Assembly (NCBI RefSeq): GCF_000759675.1
Contig: NZ_BAWM01000098.1
Coordinates: 124,001-188,000, forward strand
Reading direction: 5' to 3'
Origin: Neobacillus niacini
Lineage (GTDB): Bacteria > Bacillota > Bacilli > Bacillales > Cytobacillaceae
Length of the DNA stretch: 64,000 nucleotides
Positions 25,132 to 34,221 of the stretch are shown here, piece after piece (positions within the stretch are counted from its first letter, which is position 1; each line of letters starts with the position of its first letter). Position numbers and translations under genes: made by a program. The notes under the pieces are model-generated. The model ran no database searches, was not told the origin of the DNA, and saw nothing but the letters and a program-made list of their open reading frames with translations.

Positions 25132-25698
25132 ATGACATTGACAGCTAAAATTAAGAATATTTTAGATCCATTAAAAATTCCATCTAAAATCGACTTGAAA
25201 GACGCTTTATTACAAATAGATTTGACACTAGAAGATCTTGCTAACCTGCCAATACCGTTCGAAGGAAAGCCTTACAATCGAAAGCTTCTATTTAAGAATG
25301 ATGAAGTCGAGCTGCTCGTGATGAACTGGTCTCAGCTGGAGTGTGCCCCTCATGATCATGGCAATTCCCACGGCTGGATACAAGTTATCTCCGGTACTTC
25401 CCAAAATTCTATTTATGAGGTAAAAGGGAAAGGTTTGCCTAAAGAATTGTTTTATCAGTACCATCAAAAAGGGCAACTTTTTTACGCACCGAAAAAGGCT
25501 ATCCACAAAATGAAAGCCTCCAACAATACAGATATGGTTACTCTCCATCTTTATTCCCCACCCGTTACCGGAATGATTGTCTATGACTTAGAAAAATGTG
25601 CGGCATGTGTCGTTTCAGACGATTGCGGCGCATGGTGGCCAGATGAACAATATCAGAAGGTAAAAGAGATTAAATTAAATACGAAGTCAAACCAATGA
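25132..25698 (+). CDS. Cysteine dioxygenase family protein
   Basis: Non-haem iron cupin enzyme that oxidises the cysteine thiol to cysteine sulfinate. The 188-residue product has the iron-binding APHDHGNSHGWIQVISG motif with both His ligands and a third His in KAIHKMKA. The typical length is about 160-200. AGGAGG precedes the ATG, and the gene follows the EamA permease in a two-gene unit. The substrate may be another thiol acid, since bacterial relatives vary. Confidence 0.88.
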   Translation: MTLTAKIKNILDPLKIPSKIDLKDALLQIDLTLEDLANLPIPFEGKPYNRKLLFKNDEVELLVMNWSQLECAPHDHGNSHGWIQVISGTSQNSIYEVKGKGLPKELFYQYHQKGQLFYAPKKAIHKMKASNNTDMVTLHLYSPPVTGMIVYDLEKCAACVVSDDCGAWWPDEQYQKVKEIKLNTKSNQ

Positions 25699-25726
25699 GA
25701 CCTGGAATCCAGGTCTCATTATGTTT
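25694..25726 (+). terminator. Terminator of the permease-dioxygenase unit
   Basis: Perfect 12-bp arms AATGAGACCTGG / CCAGGTCTCATT, 3-nt loop, overlapping the stop codon. Confidence 0.85.
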
Positions 25727-25758
25727 TGGAATTAGTTTTTTGTAAATGCCAGTCCATA

Positions 25759-28005
25759 TCAATTATCTAAAAGACCTAGAATAACTGTTACTTTAAATAG
25801 ATCTCCATCTACATCAATATCTAAAGTACCCTCATGTAAATCAATGATTGATTTAGCAATGGCAAGACCTAGGCCAGATCCATCCGTATGGCGTGATTCA
25901 TCACCACGTTTAAACCGCTCAAATAATTCATCGATATCCTCACTTAGCTCATATTTAGAGATATTTTTAAAGGTAATCCTCACCTGATGATTTTCCTCTT
26001 GAACTTGAATATAAGCTCTTGTGTTATCTAAAGAGTATTTGATTATGTTTCCAATGATATTATCAAAAACACGCCAAAGCTTTTGTCCGTCAACATAGGC
26101 ATATACGGGGGTGTCTGGATTTGACACCCTAAATTGGACCTGAGAATCCTCCATTGTTTCATTGTACTCAGCTAGAGATTGCTGTAGTAATTGGACGATA
26201 TCAACCTTTGCTTTTGTAAGCTCTATGGCCCCGCTGGCCATTTTGGAGGCTTCAAAAAGATCATCTATCAACACCTTTAATCGTTTTGACTTGCGGTCAA
26301 TTATTTCGATATACGCATTTCGCTCATCCTCAGATAACTCAGGATTTTTTAGGAGTTCAGAATACGTAATAATAGAGGTTAACGGTGTGCGTAAATCATG
26401 GCTGACATTTGTGATCAATTCGGTTTTAAGCCTTTCGCTTTTTGCTTGGGCATTTTGTGATGTTTTAACACCGTATTTCATTTGATTAATATCCCCTGCA
26501 AGCTTGGCGAAAACTGATTTCCCAATGATAGTTAAATCAGGCTTAAACTCTCCCTTTGCCAATGCTGCTGCATTTGATAGGATTTGATTAAAATAGCCTG
26601 TTCTTTTGATAATTAGGATAAAAAGTGGCACCCCAATAATCAAAATTGCGGGAATATAAAACGCTAAGAAGTCCTCATCAATGAAAATTAGTGCCGTTAA
26701 GATTCCAAATAAAAACACAATGGTCAAAATTAAGAAAACCTGAGTTCCCACTCTTCGATTGAGGAAGACATTACGAAACGTATTTACCAAACTCACAAAG
26801 AAATTTCTAATACCTTTTAATACACGTCCGATTATCGTGTTTTGCCAAACTCCCTTTTCATTTGGCATCATTTTAATTCTAGTGTACAGGTAAATGGCTT
26901 GTATCATTGTTAATCCAATAAATAGTGTTAAAAATAAAAGATTAATTAAGATATCATCTAAATCGATATTAAAATAGATATATGATACATTATCAATTAA
27001 TGCAATGGAAGTTATAACAAATATCACTTGAAGCAGTAATGCAGCATCGAATGGAATTCTATTATATTTACTTTGCCATTCACTAGGTGCAATTTTCGGG
27101 ATAATTCCTATTCTCTTTCCAATGATGACACTTGCTCCTAAAGCCATAATTCCAGCTATAGTATATATCCAAAAGACGATTCTTTGATTATCATAGCTAT
27201 GATAATCAAGCATAATCCTGTTTGTGTGAGGAGCATCCTTTGAAACTCCTATTTTCCCTTCATATAAGGCATTTGAGTTTGTTCGTGGCAGTTCAATAAA
27301 ATCCTCATAACCGTTGACTACTGGTTCTTCTTTCATTTCAAGATAACCTTGTTTTTTGGTTGGATAGCTCTGAATATAATACATATTTTCTTCATTTATA
27401 TTTTGATCAACTAATTTCCTATCCTTTGTAGAAAGATTGGTGTATATTTGACCCGTTTCTATATTTTTTAGATAATAAACAAATGCCTCTTGATAATTTT
27501 CATATTCGTCACGATAAATTTCTAGCTCCTTGAAATACTCTTCAATATTTTCTTCTTTTTCTTCTATGATGCTCTTCTTGATATTCTCATCACTTTCAAA
27601 GTTTTTTGAGATTTCTTCAATTTTTTGGTCGCGTTCCCTTATATAGATATCAGCAATATTTTGGTTTTTATTTGCTTTTGCTTCATCTATTCTAGATTGA
27701 TACTGCAGTTCTATGTCCCTGATTTGGTCTGTTAAATTACCATACTGGTACCGTTGGTTCTCTATTTCATCCTCTGAAACGGTAATAGCCTCTTTCATTT
27801 CTTCCTTTGATTGGTAACTAATTTCAAATGCATGGATATATTTTGTTAAATTATCGAGTTCAACTTGAAATTGTGATGTTTTAAAGTAACTTCGCTGATA
27901 ATAGTCATTTTCATTTATTAAAGCGGATATAACACCACTGACTCCAAAGGCAAACAATACGAGCCATGAGATAATTTTTATTTTATTTTTCCATTTTGTA
28001 TCCAA
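25759..28005 (-). CDS. Membrane sensor histidine kinase with long extracellular coiled coil
   Basis: 748 residues. One N-terminal membrane helix (residues 10-28) is followed by about 240 extracytoplasmic residues rich in Glu, Lys and Gln that look like a coiled coil, then several membrane helices (about 275-480). The kinase core comes next, with the H-box ELITNVSHDLRTPLTSIITY, N-box DNIIGNIIKYS and G-box GSGLGLAIAKSI. TTG start with GGTGG upstream. It overlaps the end of the response-regulator gene by 23 bp, so the pair is translationally coupled. The signal is unknown; the large coiled-coil outer domain suggests envelope sensing. Confidence 0.9.
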   Translation of the reverse strand: MDTKWKNKIKIISWLVLFAFGVSGVISALINENDYYQRSYFKTSQFQVELDNLTKYIHAFEISYQSKEEMKEAITVSEDEIENQRYQYGNLTDQIRDIELQYQSRIDEAKANKNQNIADIYIRERDQKIEEISKNFESDENIKKSIIEEKEENIEEYFKELEIYRDEYENYQEAFVYYLKNIETGQIYTNLSTKDRKLVDQNINEENMYYIQSYPTKKQGYLEMKEEPVVNGYEDFIELPRTNSNALYEGKIGVSKDAPHTNRIMLDYHSYDNQRIVFWIYTIAGIMALGASVIIGKRIGIIPKIAPSEWQSKYNRIPFDAALLLQVIFVITSIALIDNVSYIYFNIDLDDILINLLFLTLFIGLTMIQAIYLYTRIKMMPNEKGVWQNTIIGRVLKGIRNFFVSLVNTFRNVFLNRRVGTQVFLILTIVFLFGILTALIFIDEDFLAFYIPAILIIGVPLFILIIKRTGYFNQILSNAAALAKGEFKPDLTIIGKSVFAKLAGDINQMKYGVKTSQNAQAKSERLKTELITNVSHDLRTPLTSIITYSELLKNPELSEDERNAYIEIIDRKSKRLKVLIDDLFEASKMASGAIELTKAKVDIVQLLQQSLAEYNETMEDSQVQFRVSNPDTPVYAYVDGQKLWRVFDNIIGNIIKYSLDNTRAYIQVQEENHQVRITFKNISKYELSEDIDELFERFKRGDESRHTDGSGLGLAIAKSIIDLHEGTLDIDVDGDLFKVTVILGLLDN

Positions 28006-28675
28006 TTCCCCATACCACCTTTAAATATCTTGGATTTTTTGGGTTGATTTCGATTTTTTCTCGTATTTTACGAATATGGACTGCAACCGTGTTTTCCGCA
28101 TTGTAGCAGGCTTCTTTCCAAACTCTTTCGTATATTTCAGAGATAGAAAACACACGACCGGCATTGACCATTAGCAATTCTACAATTTTATATTCGATCG
28201 GTGTTAATTTAACTTGCTCTCCATTTACAGCAACTTCCTTCGCTTCCTGATCAATCGTAAGACCATTCAAATCAATTGTCTTGTTTTTCTTATCAAATTG
28301 TCCTAATGTCACGTACCTTCTGAGCTGTGATTTTACCCTAGCAATGAGCTCCAATGGATTAAATGGCTTGGTCACATAATCATCCGCACCAACCTGTAAG
28401 CCTAAAATCTTATCTGTATCTTCACTTTTAGCACTTAAAATAATAATCGGAATATTCCTTTGTTCACGTATTTTAAACGTGGCTGCAATTCCATCCATTC
28501 TTGGCATCATAATATCGAGAAGAATCAAATGAACTTCATGCTCAGTTAAAATCTCAAGTGCTTCAAAACCATCATGAGCCTTTAACACTGTTAGACCTTC
28601 ATTTTTTAAGTAAATTTCAATCCCATCACGTATATCTTTGTCATCATCTACGACCAACACAGTATATTGATTCAT
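27983..28675 (-). CDS. OmpR/VanR-type response regulator
   Basis: 230 residues. The receiver domain has the acidic pair in VVDDDKDIRDG, phosphoacceptor Asp in LILLDIMMPRMDG and Lys in DDYVTKPFNPLELIARV. The C-terminal winged helix (TPIEYKIVELLMVNAGRVFS, AVHIRKIREKIE) is OmpR type. ATG 28675 is favoured because AAGGGGG is nine bases upstream. It is the first gene of the two-component operon and activates or represses unknown targets. Confidence 0.93.
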   Translation of the reverse strand: MNQYTVLVVDDDKDIRDGIEIYLKNEGLTVLKAHDGFEALEILTEHEVHLILLDIMMPRMDGIAATFKIREQRNIPIIILSAKSEDTDKILGLQVGADDYVTKPFNPLELIARVKSQLRRYVTLGQFDKKNKTIDLNGLTIDQEAKEVAVNGEQVKLTPIEYKIVELLMVNAGRVFSISEIYERVWKEACYNAENTVAVHIRKIREKIEINPKNPRYLKVVWGIGYKMEK

Positions 28676-28931
28676 CAAGAACATACCCCCTTTCCAAAGT
28701 ATAACGTTCCATTTGTTATGAATGATTCTAGTATAAGTAATATTTCTTAAGTTAATAGTAGGAGAAAAATGAAGAATTTCTTAAGATTTTTATAGAATGT
28801 ACCTCTCCTATTATGCCAGACAGTCTGACTAACAGGCGAATTGGTGAATTATGTTATTATTAAGATAACTATCTACCACAATTTGATTATAAGGGGAATC
28901 TGGTAAAAGAATTCATAGGGGGTAATAAAAT

Positions 28932-29723
28932 TTGGTTCTTCAATTAGAAAATCTCTCTTTGAGACGGGGAGAAAAATGGATTTTAAAGGATCTTAATTGG
29001 CAAATTGAAAAAGGACAAAACTGGATATTATTCGGACTAAACGGAGCTGGGAAAACATCAATTTTAAATTTACTTAATGCTTACTACTTCCCCACAAAGG
29101 GAAAAATTAGTGTTTTGGGAATGGAATTTGGAAAACAATATCTTGCTGAACGACTTCGTAAACAAATTGGCTTTGTTTCCTCTTCCCTTCAACAAAAATT
29201 TCATCAAGGGGATAACGCATTTGAAGTAGTTTTAAGTGGTGCATTTGCTTCCATAGGTCTTTACGAAACACCCTCGGATGAAATGAGAAAAAAGGCCGTT
29301 ACGTTACTCGAGAACCTGGGATGCATCGATTATGCGAATCGGAATTATGAAACACTTTCCCAAGGGGAGAAACAACGTGTGCTGATTGCCCGTGCATTAA
29401 TGGCGGATCCCCCTTTGCTAATTCTCGACGAACCTACATATGGATTGGATTTTATCGCCCGTGAAAAATTGTTAGAATCCATTGAAGAAATTGCGAAAAG
29501 CCCGAATGCACCCACCATGATTTATGTCACCCATCATGTAGAAGAAATCTTGCCAGTCTTCAATAAAACTTTACTACTGAAAGAGGGACAAGTTTTTGCC
29601 TCTGGAGACACAAATGAGTTGATAACAAGTGAACGGCTTTCCCAGTTTTTCGAGCTTCCAGTTAGCGTAATTTGGAATAACGATCGACCATTGCTTTCTA
29701 AAGTACATATGGTGAAAAAATAA
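28932..29723 (+). CDS. ABC transporter ATP-binding protein, YlmA-like
   Basis: A 263-residue stand-alone ATPase. Walker A is FGLNGAGKTS, the Q-loop GFVSSSLQQKF, the signature LSQGEKQRVLIARAL and Walker B PLLILDEPT, followed by an H-loop His (YVTHHVEEIL). The product closely recalls B. subtilis YlmA. No membrane or binding-protein gene is next to it. TTG start with GGGGG nine bases upstream. A terminator follows at once, so it is monocistronic. Confidence 0.88.
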   Translation: MVLQLENLSLRRGEKWILKDLNWQIEKGQNWILFGLNGAGKTSILNLLNAYYFPTKGKISVLGMEFGKQYLAERLRKQIGFVSSSLQQKFHQGDNAFEVVLSGAFASIGLYETPSDEMRKKAVTLLENLGCIDYANRNYETLSQGEKQRVLIARALMADPPLLILDEPTYGLDFIAREKLLESIEEIAKSPNAPTMIYVTHHVEEILPVFNKTLLLKEGQVFASGDTNELITSERLSQFFELPVSVIWNNDRPLLSKVHMVKK

Positions 29724-29746
29724 ACTAAGGACAATGTTCCTAAAAT

Positions 29747-29773
29747 GAAAGCCAGGCTCATAGCCTGGCTTTT
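29747..29773 (+). terminator. Terminator of the ylmA-like gene
   Basis: Arms AAAGCCAGGC / GCCTGGCTTT, then TTCG. Confidence 0.85.
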
Positions 29774-29798
29774 CGAATACCTGTATAGTTTATTACAT

Positions 29799-29962
29799 AC
29801 TGCATTTGGTTTACTTGCATTAAAATCGCGTTTAAGAATATTTGGAGTAATAACTTCACTTTCACCTTGTGATATCCATTTGCGTTTTGGTTTCACTTTA
29901 CTAAAAACAACAAGGAAAACATTTATTTTAACCAACACTATTATCATTGGGGTTATTGCCAC
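29799..29962 (-). mobile_element. IS3-family transposase (OrfB) relic
   Basis: A minus-strand frame reads KPKRKWISQGESEVITPNIL followed by KRDFNASKPNAV, the segment of IS3/IS150-type OrfB just before the first catalytic Asp block (usual pattern ...PNLLxRxFxAxKPNxKWVTDIT). The catalytic part is missing and the frame degenerates after KPNAV. No inverted repeats were found. The overlapping plus-strand frame at 29745-29969 is a shadow. Confidence 0.5.
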
Positions 29963-29969
29963 CAGTTAG

Positions 29970-30187
29970 AAAAGTAAAAGGGAAATCGGTGATTGAAACG
30001 ACAAAAAACTAGTCTATCTTTGTTTTTCGATAGTAGAATTGCTCATAATTACTCAATTATAGGGAGGATCCATCGTATTTCATAAGAAAGTGACGATGAA
30101 AACTCATCATACTCAAACAGGAAAGAAAGAAAGAGTATTGAATTATACATTTACAAGGTAAATAACCTTATATTAATCGGAAAGGTT
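29970..30187. other. Intergenic, possible tiny ORF only
   Basis: A 22-codon frame at 30096-30161 (MKTHHTQTGKKERVLNYTFT) lies after an AGGGAGG at 30061, but the spacing is 28 bases and no proper start is at the right distance. Not called. Confidence 0.3.
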
Positions 30188-30898
30188 GTGATTGAGTTTA
30201 TGAGACTTCTAGATGTACAGCCTAAGAAGAACTTTAGCTACATCTTCGTTCAATTTCCAGGAATGAAAATGAATGTCCCTTTGCTCTCCAACAATGAGGG
30301 AAAGGTGGTGAATGAAGATGTTGCTTTATGTGTCCAATTAAGTAACAAAGAGAAGGTTAATAATTTATACCTTGTACGCACACAGAGTATAAAACCGTTT
30401 GACTTCTCTGATGAAGAAATTGGCGCAAAAGCATTTTTTCGAGTCATCAAGAAAAAAGAAACCTCTCCAGACTCACTCACGAAGGAGTCCGATGATTTTG
30501 TCACGTTTATTACAGATGAAGTGGCTGTTGTGCAAAAGAAAACGGAAACAGGATATGACTTCATCTTAGTTTTAAATAAACGTGAAATTGGAATAGTCGC
30601 TTCGATTGAAGAAGAAGTTTTACAAACAGAGAAAGTATCATTGCAACTTTATGAGGAGTCGAAAGAAAGTGTCATAATTAAAACTGTTAGGAAGAAAAAA
30701 ATGATTGTCTTCGGAAGGAGGGCCAAAAATAAGGTATTCTTTGGAGGCTTTGTCTTTCAAGATAATGAAGTTATAGATCCAATCCGAATGTATTTGGAGG
30801 GCGTCAAGAGAAAAGTTATGGTATTCTCTCCTGCCGCATTAGATTTTATCGGTCCAGGTGATCGCAACCAAACCATTTTTATCATGAGGGGAGGGTAA
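30188..30898 (+). CDS. Hypothetical protein (236 aa)
   Basis: A soluble protein with no signal or membrane segment. The body is beta-rich (FSYIFVQFPGMKMNVPLLSN, DFVTFITDEVAVVQKKTETG, YDFILVLNKREIGIV), with a basic middle (IIKTVRKKKMIVFGRRAKNK) and an end DFIGPGDRNQTIFIMRGG. GTG at 30188 or ATG at 30200 could start it; GGAAAGG lies just before the GTG. A terminator lies at 31035. No family recognised. Confidence 0.65.
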   Translation: MIEFMRLLDVQPKKNFSYIFVQFPGMKMNVPLLSNNEGKVVNEDVALCVQLSNKEKVNNLYLVRTQSIKPFDFSDEEIGAKAFFRVIKKKETSPDSLTKESDDFVTFITDEVAVVQKKTETGYDFILVLNKREIGIVASIEEEVLQTEKVSLQLYEESKESVIIKTVRKKKMIVFGRRAKNKVFFGGFVFQDNEVIDPIRMYLEGVKRKVMVFSPAALDFIGPGDRNQTIFIMRGG

Positions 30899-31034
30899 AG
30901 GCGCTTGCCCAAAAAGGAATACACAATTTCATACTAGGAAGCTAATCGAAACAAAAGGATTAATAGATAATCCTTCTCGATTGAATAGATTTGAAAATAA
31001 TTAGGAAAGGGAAAAATTAGCAGCGAAATTTATT

Positions 31035-31067
31035 AAAAAGACTTAACCAATGTGTTAAGTCTTTTTT
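31035..31067 (+). terminator. Intrinsic terminator
   Basis: Arms AAAAAGACTTAAC / GTTAAGTCTTTTTT with a 6-nt loop, about 135 bp past the hypothetical gene. Nothing coding was seen in 30899-31304 otherwise. Confidence 0.85.
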
Positions 31068-31222
31068 ATTTAATGTTCCTTTTTACCTAATCCTACTATT
31101 ATAGTAGAATTCTAGAATTTTCATTATGAAAATTACATAATAATCAACCATTATTAACTATTAGTTAATTTAGTACGTTGTTTTCAAAGGCATTCAATTC
31201 TCTTATAATCTAAAAAATACGA

Positions 31223-31252
31223 TTGACAAAACTAAAATGAGCACTTTATACT
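31223..31252 (+). promoter_or_regulatory. Sigma-A promoter of bioY
   Basis: TTGACA (31223-31228), 18-base spacer, TATACT (31247-31252), just ahead of the BirA box. Confidence 0.6.
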
Positions 31253-31256
31253 TTAA

Positions 31257-31287
31257 TTGTTAACCAATACATAATATAAGTTAACAC
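31257..31287 (+). promoter_or_regulatory. BirA operator (biotin repressor box)
   Basis: TTGTTAACC, 14 bases, GTTAACAC. The dyad and spacing match the Bacillus BirA box, and it lies between the promoter and bioY, so biotin should repress transcription. Confidence 0.8.
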
Positions 31288-31304
31288 GAACGATATGGGG
31301 GGAT

Positions 31305-31877
31305 ATGATGTTTACGTCACAATATCAATTAAAAATGTGGATTTTGAGTGCTTTATTTGCTGCTATTATCGGAATTTTGGCTCAAGTTACAATCCCATTG
31401 CCACTTGTTCCGATTACAGGGCAAACACTTGCAGTTGGTTTAGCAGCGACAATTTTAGGCTCTAGATATGGCACTTTTGCCGTTATTTTATATGCCTTAA
31501 TTGGAGCTATAGGTATTCCCGTTTTTAGTGAAATGTCGGGTGGACTCGGGGTGATTGTTGGTCCTACTGGCGGTTATATTGTTGGATTCATTCCTGCAGC
31601 ATTTTTAATTGGTGTTATTTTAGAAAAATCAGGCTTCACTGTCATGAAAGCTATGATTGCAAATACAATCGGTATGCTTGTTACCTTGATCTTTGGGACC
31701 GTTTGGCTGAAATTTGCGGTTGATATGACGTGGACCGCAGCATTTGCTTCTGGAGTTTTACCATTTATTATCGTTGGTTTAATTAAAGCATTTTTAGCAT
31801 CATGGATTGGTATCACGGTCTATAAAAGGCTTGTAACAGCAAAGCTGTTAACTACCCCACATCAGGTATCTAGTTAA
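31305..31877 (+). CDS. bioY: Biotin transporter BioY (ECF S-component)
   Basis: Membrane protein that binds biotin and works with the shared ECF energy-coupling module. The 190-residue product has six hydrophobic segments and BioY signatures: PLVPITGQTLAVGLAATILG, SRYGTFAVILYALIGAIGIP and GGLGVIVGPTGGYIVGF. The second ATG (31308) has better spacing from GGGGGG. The BirA operator directly upstream supports the biotin assignment. A bidirectional terminator separates it from katG. Confidence 0.95.
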   Translation: MMFTSQYQLKMWILSALFAAIIGILAQVTIPLPLVPITGQTLAVGLAATILGSRYGTFAVILYALIGAIGIPVFSEMSGGLGVIVGPTGGYIVGFIPAAFLIGVILEKSGFTVMKAMIANTIGMLVTLIFGTVWLKFAVDMTWTAAFASGVLPFIIVGLIKAFLASWIGITVYKRLVTAKLLTTPHQVSS

Positions 31878-31931
31878 ATAATATGTAGTGGGAAGGTTAT
31901 ATATATTTAATTCCTAAGTTGCTATTCTCAC

Positions 31932-31969
31932 AAAAAAACTAATCGGAAGTTTTTTCCGATTAGTTTTTC
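31932..31969. terminator. Bidirectional terminator between bioY and katG
   Basis: Arms AAAAACTAATCGGAA / TTCCGATTAGTTTTT. Confidence 0.9.
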
Positions 31970-32010
31970 TTTTATTGATTCGCTTTTTTAACCCACTCTG
32001 ATTTATTACT

Positions 32011-34221
32011 TTAATTCCTTGTTAATTGAGCTTTCTTCAACTTAAGGTCGAAGCGATCTGCATTCATTACTTTGACCCAGGCTGCTATAAAGTCACGTAC
32101 AAACTTCTCTTTGTTATCATCTTGAGCATAAACTTCTGCTAGCGCACGTAGAACAGAGTTTGAGCCAAACACGAGGTCGACTCTAGTTGCTGTACGCACT
32201 ACTTTACCTGTATTCCGATCACGCCCTACATATATGTTTTCTTCTACAGGCTTCCACTCTACTCCCATGTCAAGCAAATTAACAAAGAAGTCGTTAGTGA
32301 GGGTTCCTATACGATCAGTGAATACACCGTGTTCTGTGCCACCATGATTTGTACCTAGAACACGCATACCGCCAATAAGTACAGTCATTTCTGGTGCAGT
32401 AAGGTTTAGAAGTTGTGCCTTGTCTACTAGGAGCTCCTCTGGACTTACACTATATTGCTTTTTCTGATAGTTGCGGAAACCATCAGCGATAGGCTCTAGT
32501 ACTGCAAAGCCTTCTATATCCGTTTGCTCTTCTGTTGCATCACCGCGTCCGGGAGCAAAAGGAACAGTCACATCAAAGCCAGCTTCACGCGCTGCCTTTT
32601 CTACAGCCGCACTACCACCTAATACAATCAAATCAGCAAGGCTAACCCGCTTATCTGATTTACTTTGAATGTCTTCAAGTACATGAAGCACTTTGGCAAG
32701 AAGCTCCGGCTGATTCACTTCCCAATCCTTCTGTGGAGCAAGACGGATGCGTGCACCATTAGTGCCGCCACGCATATCTGAGCCACGGAAAGTACTAGCG
32801 GAAGCCCAAGCAGTTGTTACTAACTCGCTGACTGTAAGTCCTGAGTTTATAATCCTTCCTTTAAGCTCTTCTACTTCCGCATCTGTTAATTCATAATCAA
32901 CAGTTGGTACAGGATCTTGCCAGATTAGATCCTCTTCAGGAACCTCAGGTCCTAAATATCTTTCTTTAGGCCCCATGTCACGGTGAAGAAGTTTGAACCA
33001 TGCACGGGCAAACACATCGGCAAATTCTTCTGGATTCTGATGGAAACGCCGAGATATTTTTTCGTATTCGGGATCGTAACGTAATGCCATATCCGCGGTG
33101 GTCATCATCGTTGGAACTTTAATGGAAGGATCTTCTGCATCCGGTGCAAGATCATTCACATCCGGATCAACAGCAAGCCACTGATAGGCACCTGCAGGAC
33201 TCTTTGTAAGCCACCATTGATATTTAAACAATAGATCAAAGTAACCATTGTCCCACTGTGTTGGATTAGCAGTCCAAGCACCATCAATACCGCTGGTGAT
33301 TGTGTCACGACCCTTACCGCTGCCGTGAGTGCTTAACCAACCTAAGCCTTGTGCTTCAATTGGAGCAGCTTCTGGTTCTGGACCAACAAGAGCAACATCT
33401 CCTGCACCATGTGCCTTACCAAAAGTATGACCGCCTGCTATTAGTGCTACAGTTTCTTCATCGTTCATTCCCATCCGTGCAAAGGTTTCGCGAATGTCAC
33501 GAGCACTAGCAACAGGATCGGGTTTACCGTTTGGACCTTCTGGGTTAACATAAATAAGACCCATCTGAACAGCAGCTAGTGGATTTTCAAGCTCACGATC
33601 ACCTGTGTACCGATTGTCTCCTAGCCATTCCGCTTCGGTCCCCCAGTTGATGTCTTCTTCTGGATGCCAAATGTCTGGGCGTCCTGCTCCAAAGCCAAAA
33701 GTCTTGCCACCCATTGATTCAATGGCAACATTGCCTGCTAGAACAAGCAAGTCAGCCCATGAGATCTTGTTGCCATATTTTTGCTTAATCGGCCATAGTA
33801 ATCTGCGAGCTTTATCCAGGTTGCCGTTGTCTGGCCAGCTGTTAAGTGGAGCAAAACGCTGTGCACCAGTTCCAGCACCACCTCGGCCGTCACCTATCCG
33901 ATATGTACCTGCTGCGTGCCAAGACATACGGATAAAAAATGGACCATAATGTCCATAGTCAGCAGGCCACCAATCTTGACTATTTGTCATTAGATCACGA
34001 AGATCCTGCTTAAGAGCATAGTAGTCTAAGCTTTTAAATTCTTCTGCATAATCAAAGTCTTCTCCCATGGGGTTAGATTTTCTGTCATGCTGATAAAGAA
34101 TGTTCAAGTTCAACTGATTTGGCCACCAGTCTCGGTTTGATGTACCACTAGATGTGTTACTAGTAGCGCCTCCGTGCCCAAACGGGCATGCTCCAGTATT
34201 AGCATTGTTTTTAGCGTCCAT
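32011..34221 (-). CDS. katG: Catalase-peroxidase KatG
   Basis: Bifunctional haem enzyme that removes hydrogen peroxide. The 736-residue product has the distal-side motif FIRMSWHAAGTYRIGDGRGG with Arg, Trp and His, the YVNPEGPNG segment that holds the cross-linking Tyr, and the proximal-haem motif ALIAGGHTFGKAHG. The C-terminal non-haem copy (DLIVLGGSAAVEKAAREAG) is complete. ATG with AGGGGACAAATTT upstream. Monocistronic; a PerR-like box lies about 70 bp upstream, so it should be induced by peroxide. KatG is not found in all Bacillaceae, where KatA is usual. Confidence 0.97.
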   Translation of the reverse strand: MDAKNNANTGACPFGHGGATSNTSSGTSNRDWWPNQLNLNILYQHDRKSNPMGEDFDYAEEFKSLDYYALKQDLRDLMTNSQDWWPADYGHYGPFFIRMSWHAAGTYRIGDGRGGAGTGAQRFAPLNSWPDNGNLDKARRLLWPIKQKYGNKISWADLLVLAGNVAIESMGGKTFGFGAGRPDIWHPEEDINWGTEAEWLGDNRYTGDRELENPLAAVQMGLIYVNPEGPNGKPDPVASARDIRETFARMGMNDEETVALIAGGHTFGKAHGAGDVALVGPEPEAAPIEAQGLGWLSTHGSGKGRDTITSGIDGAWTANPTQWDNGYFDLLFKYQWWLTKSPAGAYQWLAVDPDVNDLAPDAEDPSIKVPTMMTTADMALRYDPEYEKISRRFHQNPEEFADVFARAWFKLLHRDMGPKERYLGPEVPEEDLIWQDPVPTVDYELTDAEVEELKGRIINSGLTVSELVTTAWASASTFRGSDMRGGTNGARIRLAPQKDWEVNQPELLAKVLHVLEDIQSKSDKRVSLADLIVLGGSAAVEKAAREAGFDVTVPFAPGRGDATEEQTDIEGFAVLEPIADGFRNYQKKQYSVSPEELLVDKAQLLNLTAPEMTVLIGGMRVLGTNHGGTEHGVFTDRIGTLTNDFFVNLLDMGVEWKPVEENIYVGRDRNTGKVVRTATRVDLVFGSNSVLRALAEVYAQDDNKEKFVRDFIAAWVKVMNADRFDLKLKKAQLTRN

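Noticed and set aside
29745..29969. Plus-strand 74-codon frame
   Set aside because: It begins inside the YlmA terminator, has no ribosome site, and is the antisense shadow of an IS3 fragment.
30096..30161. 22-codon frame after AGGGAGG
   Set aside because: The ribosome site is 28 bases from the ATG and the peptide has no recognisable feature.
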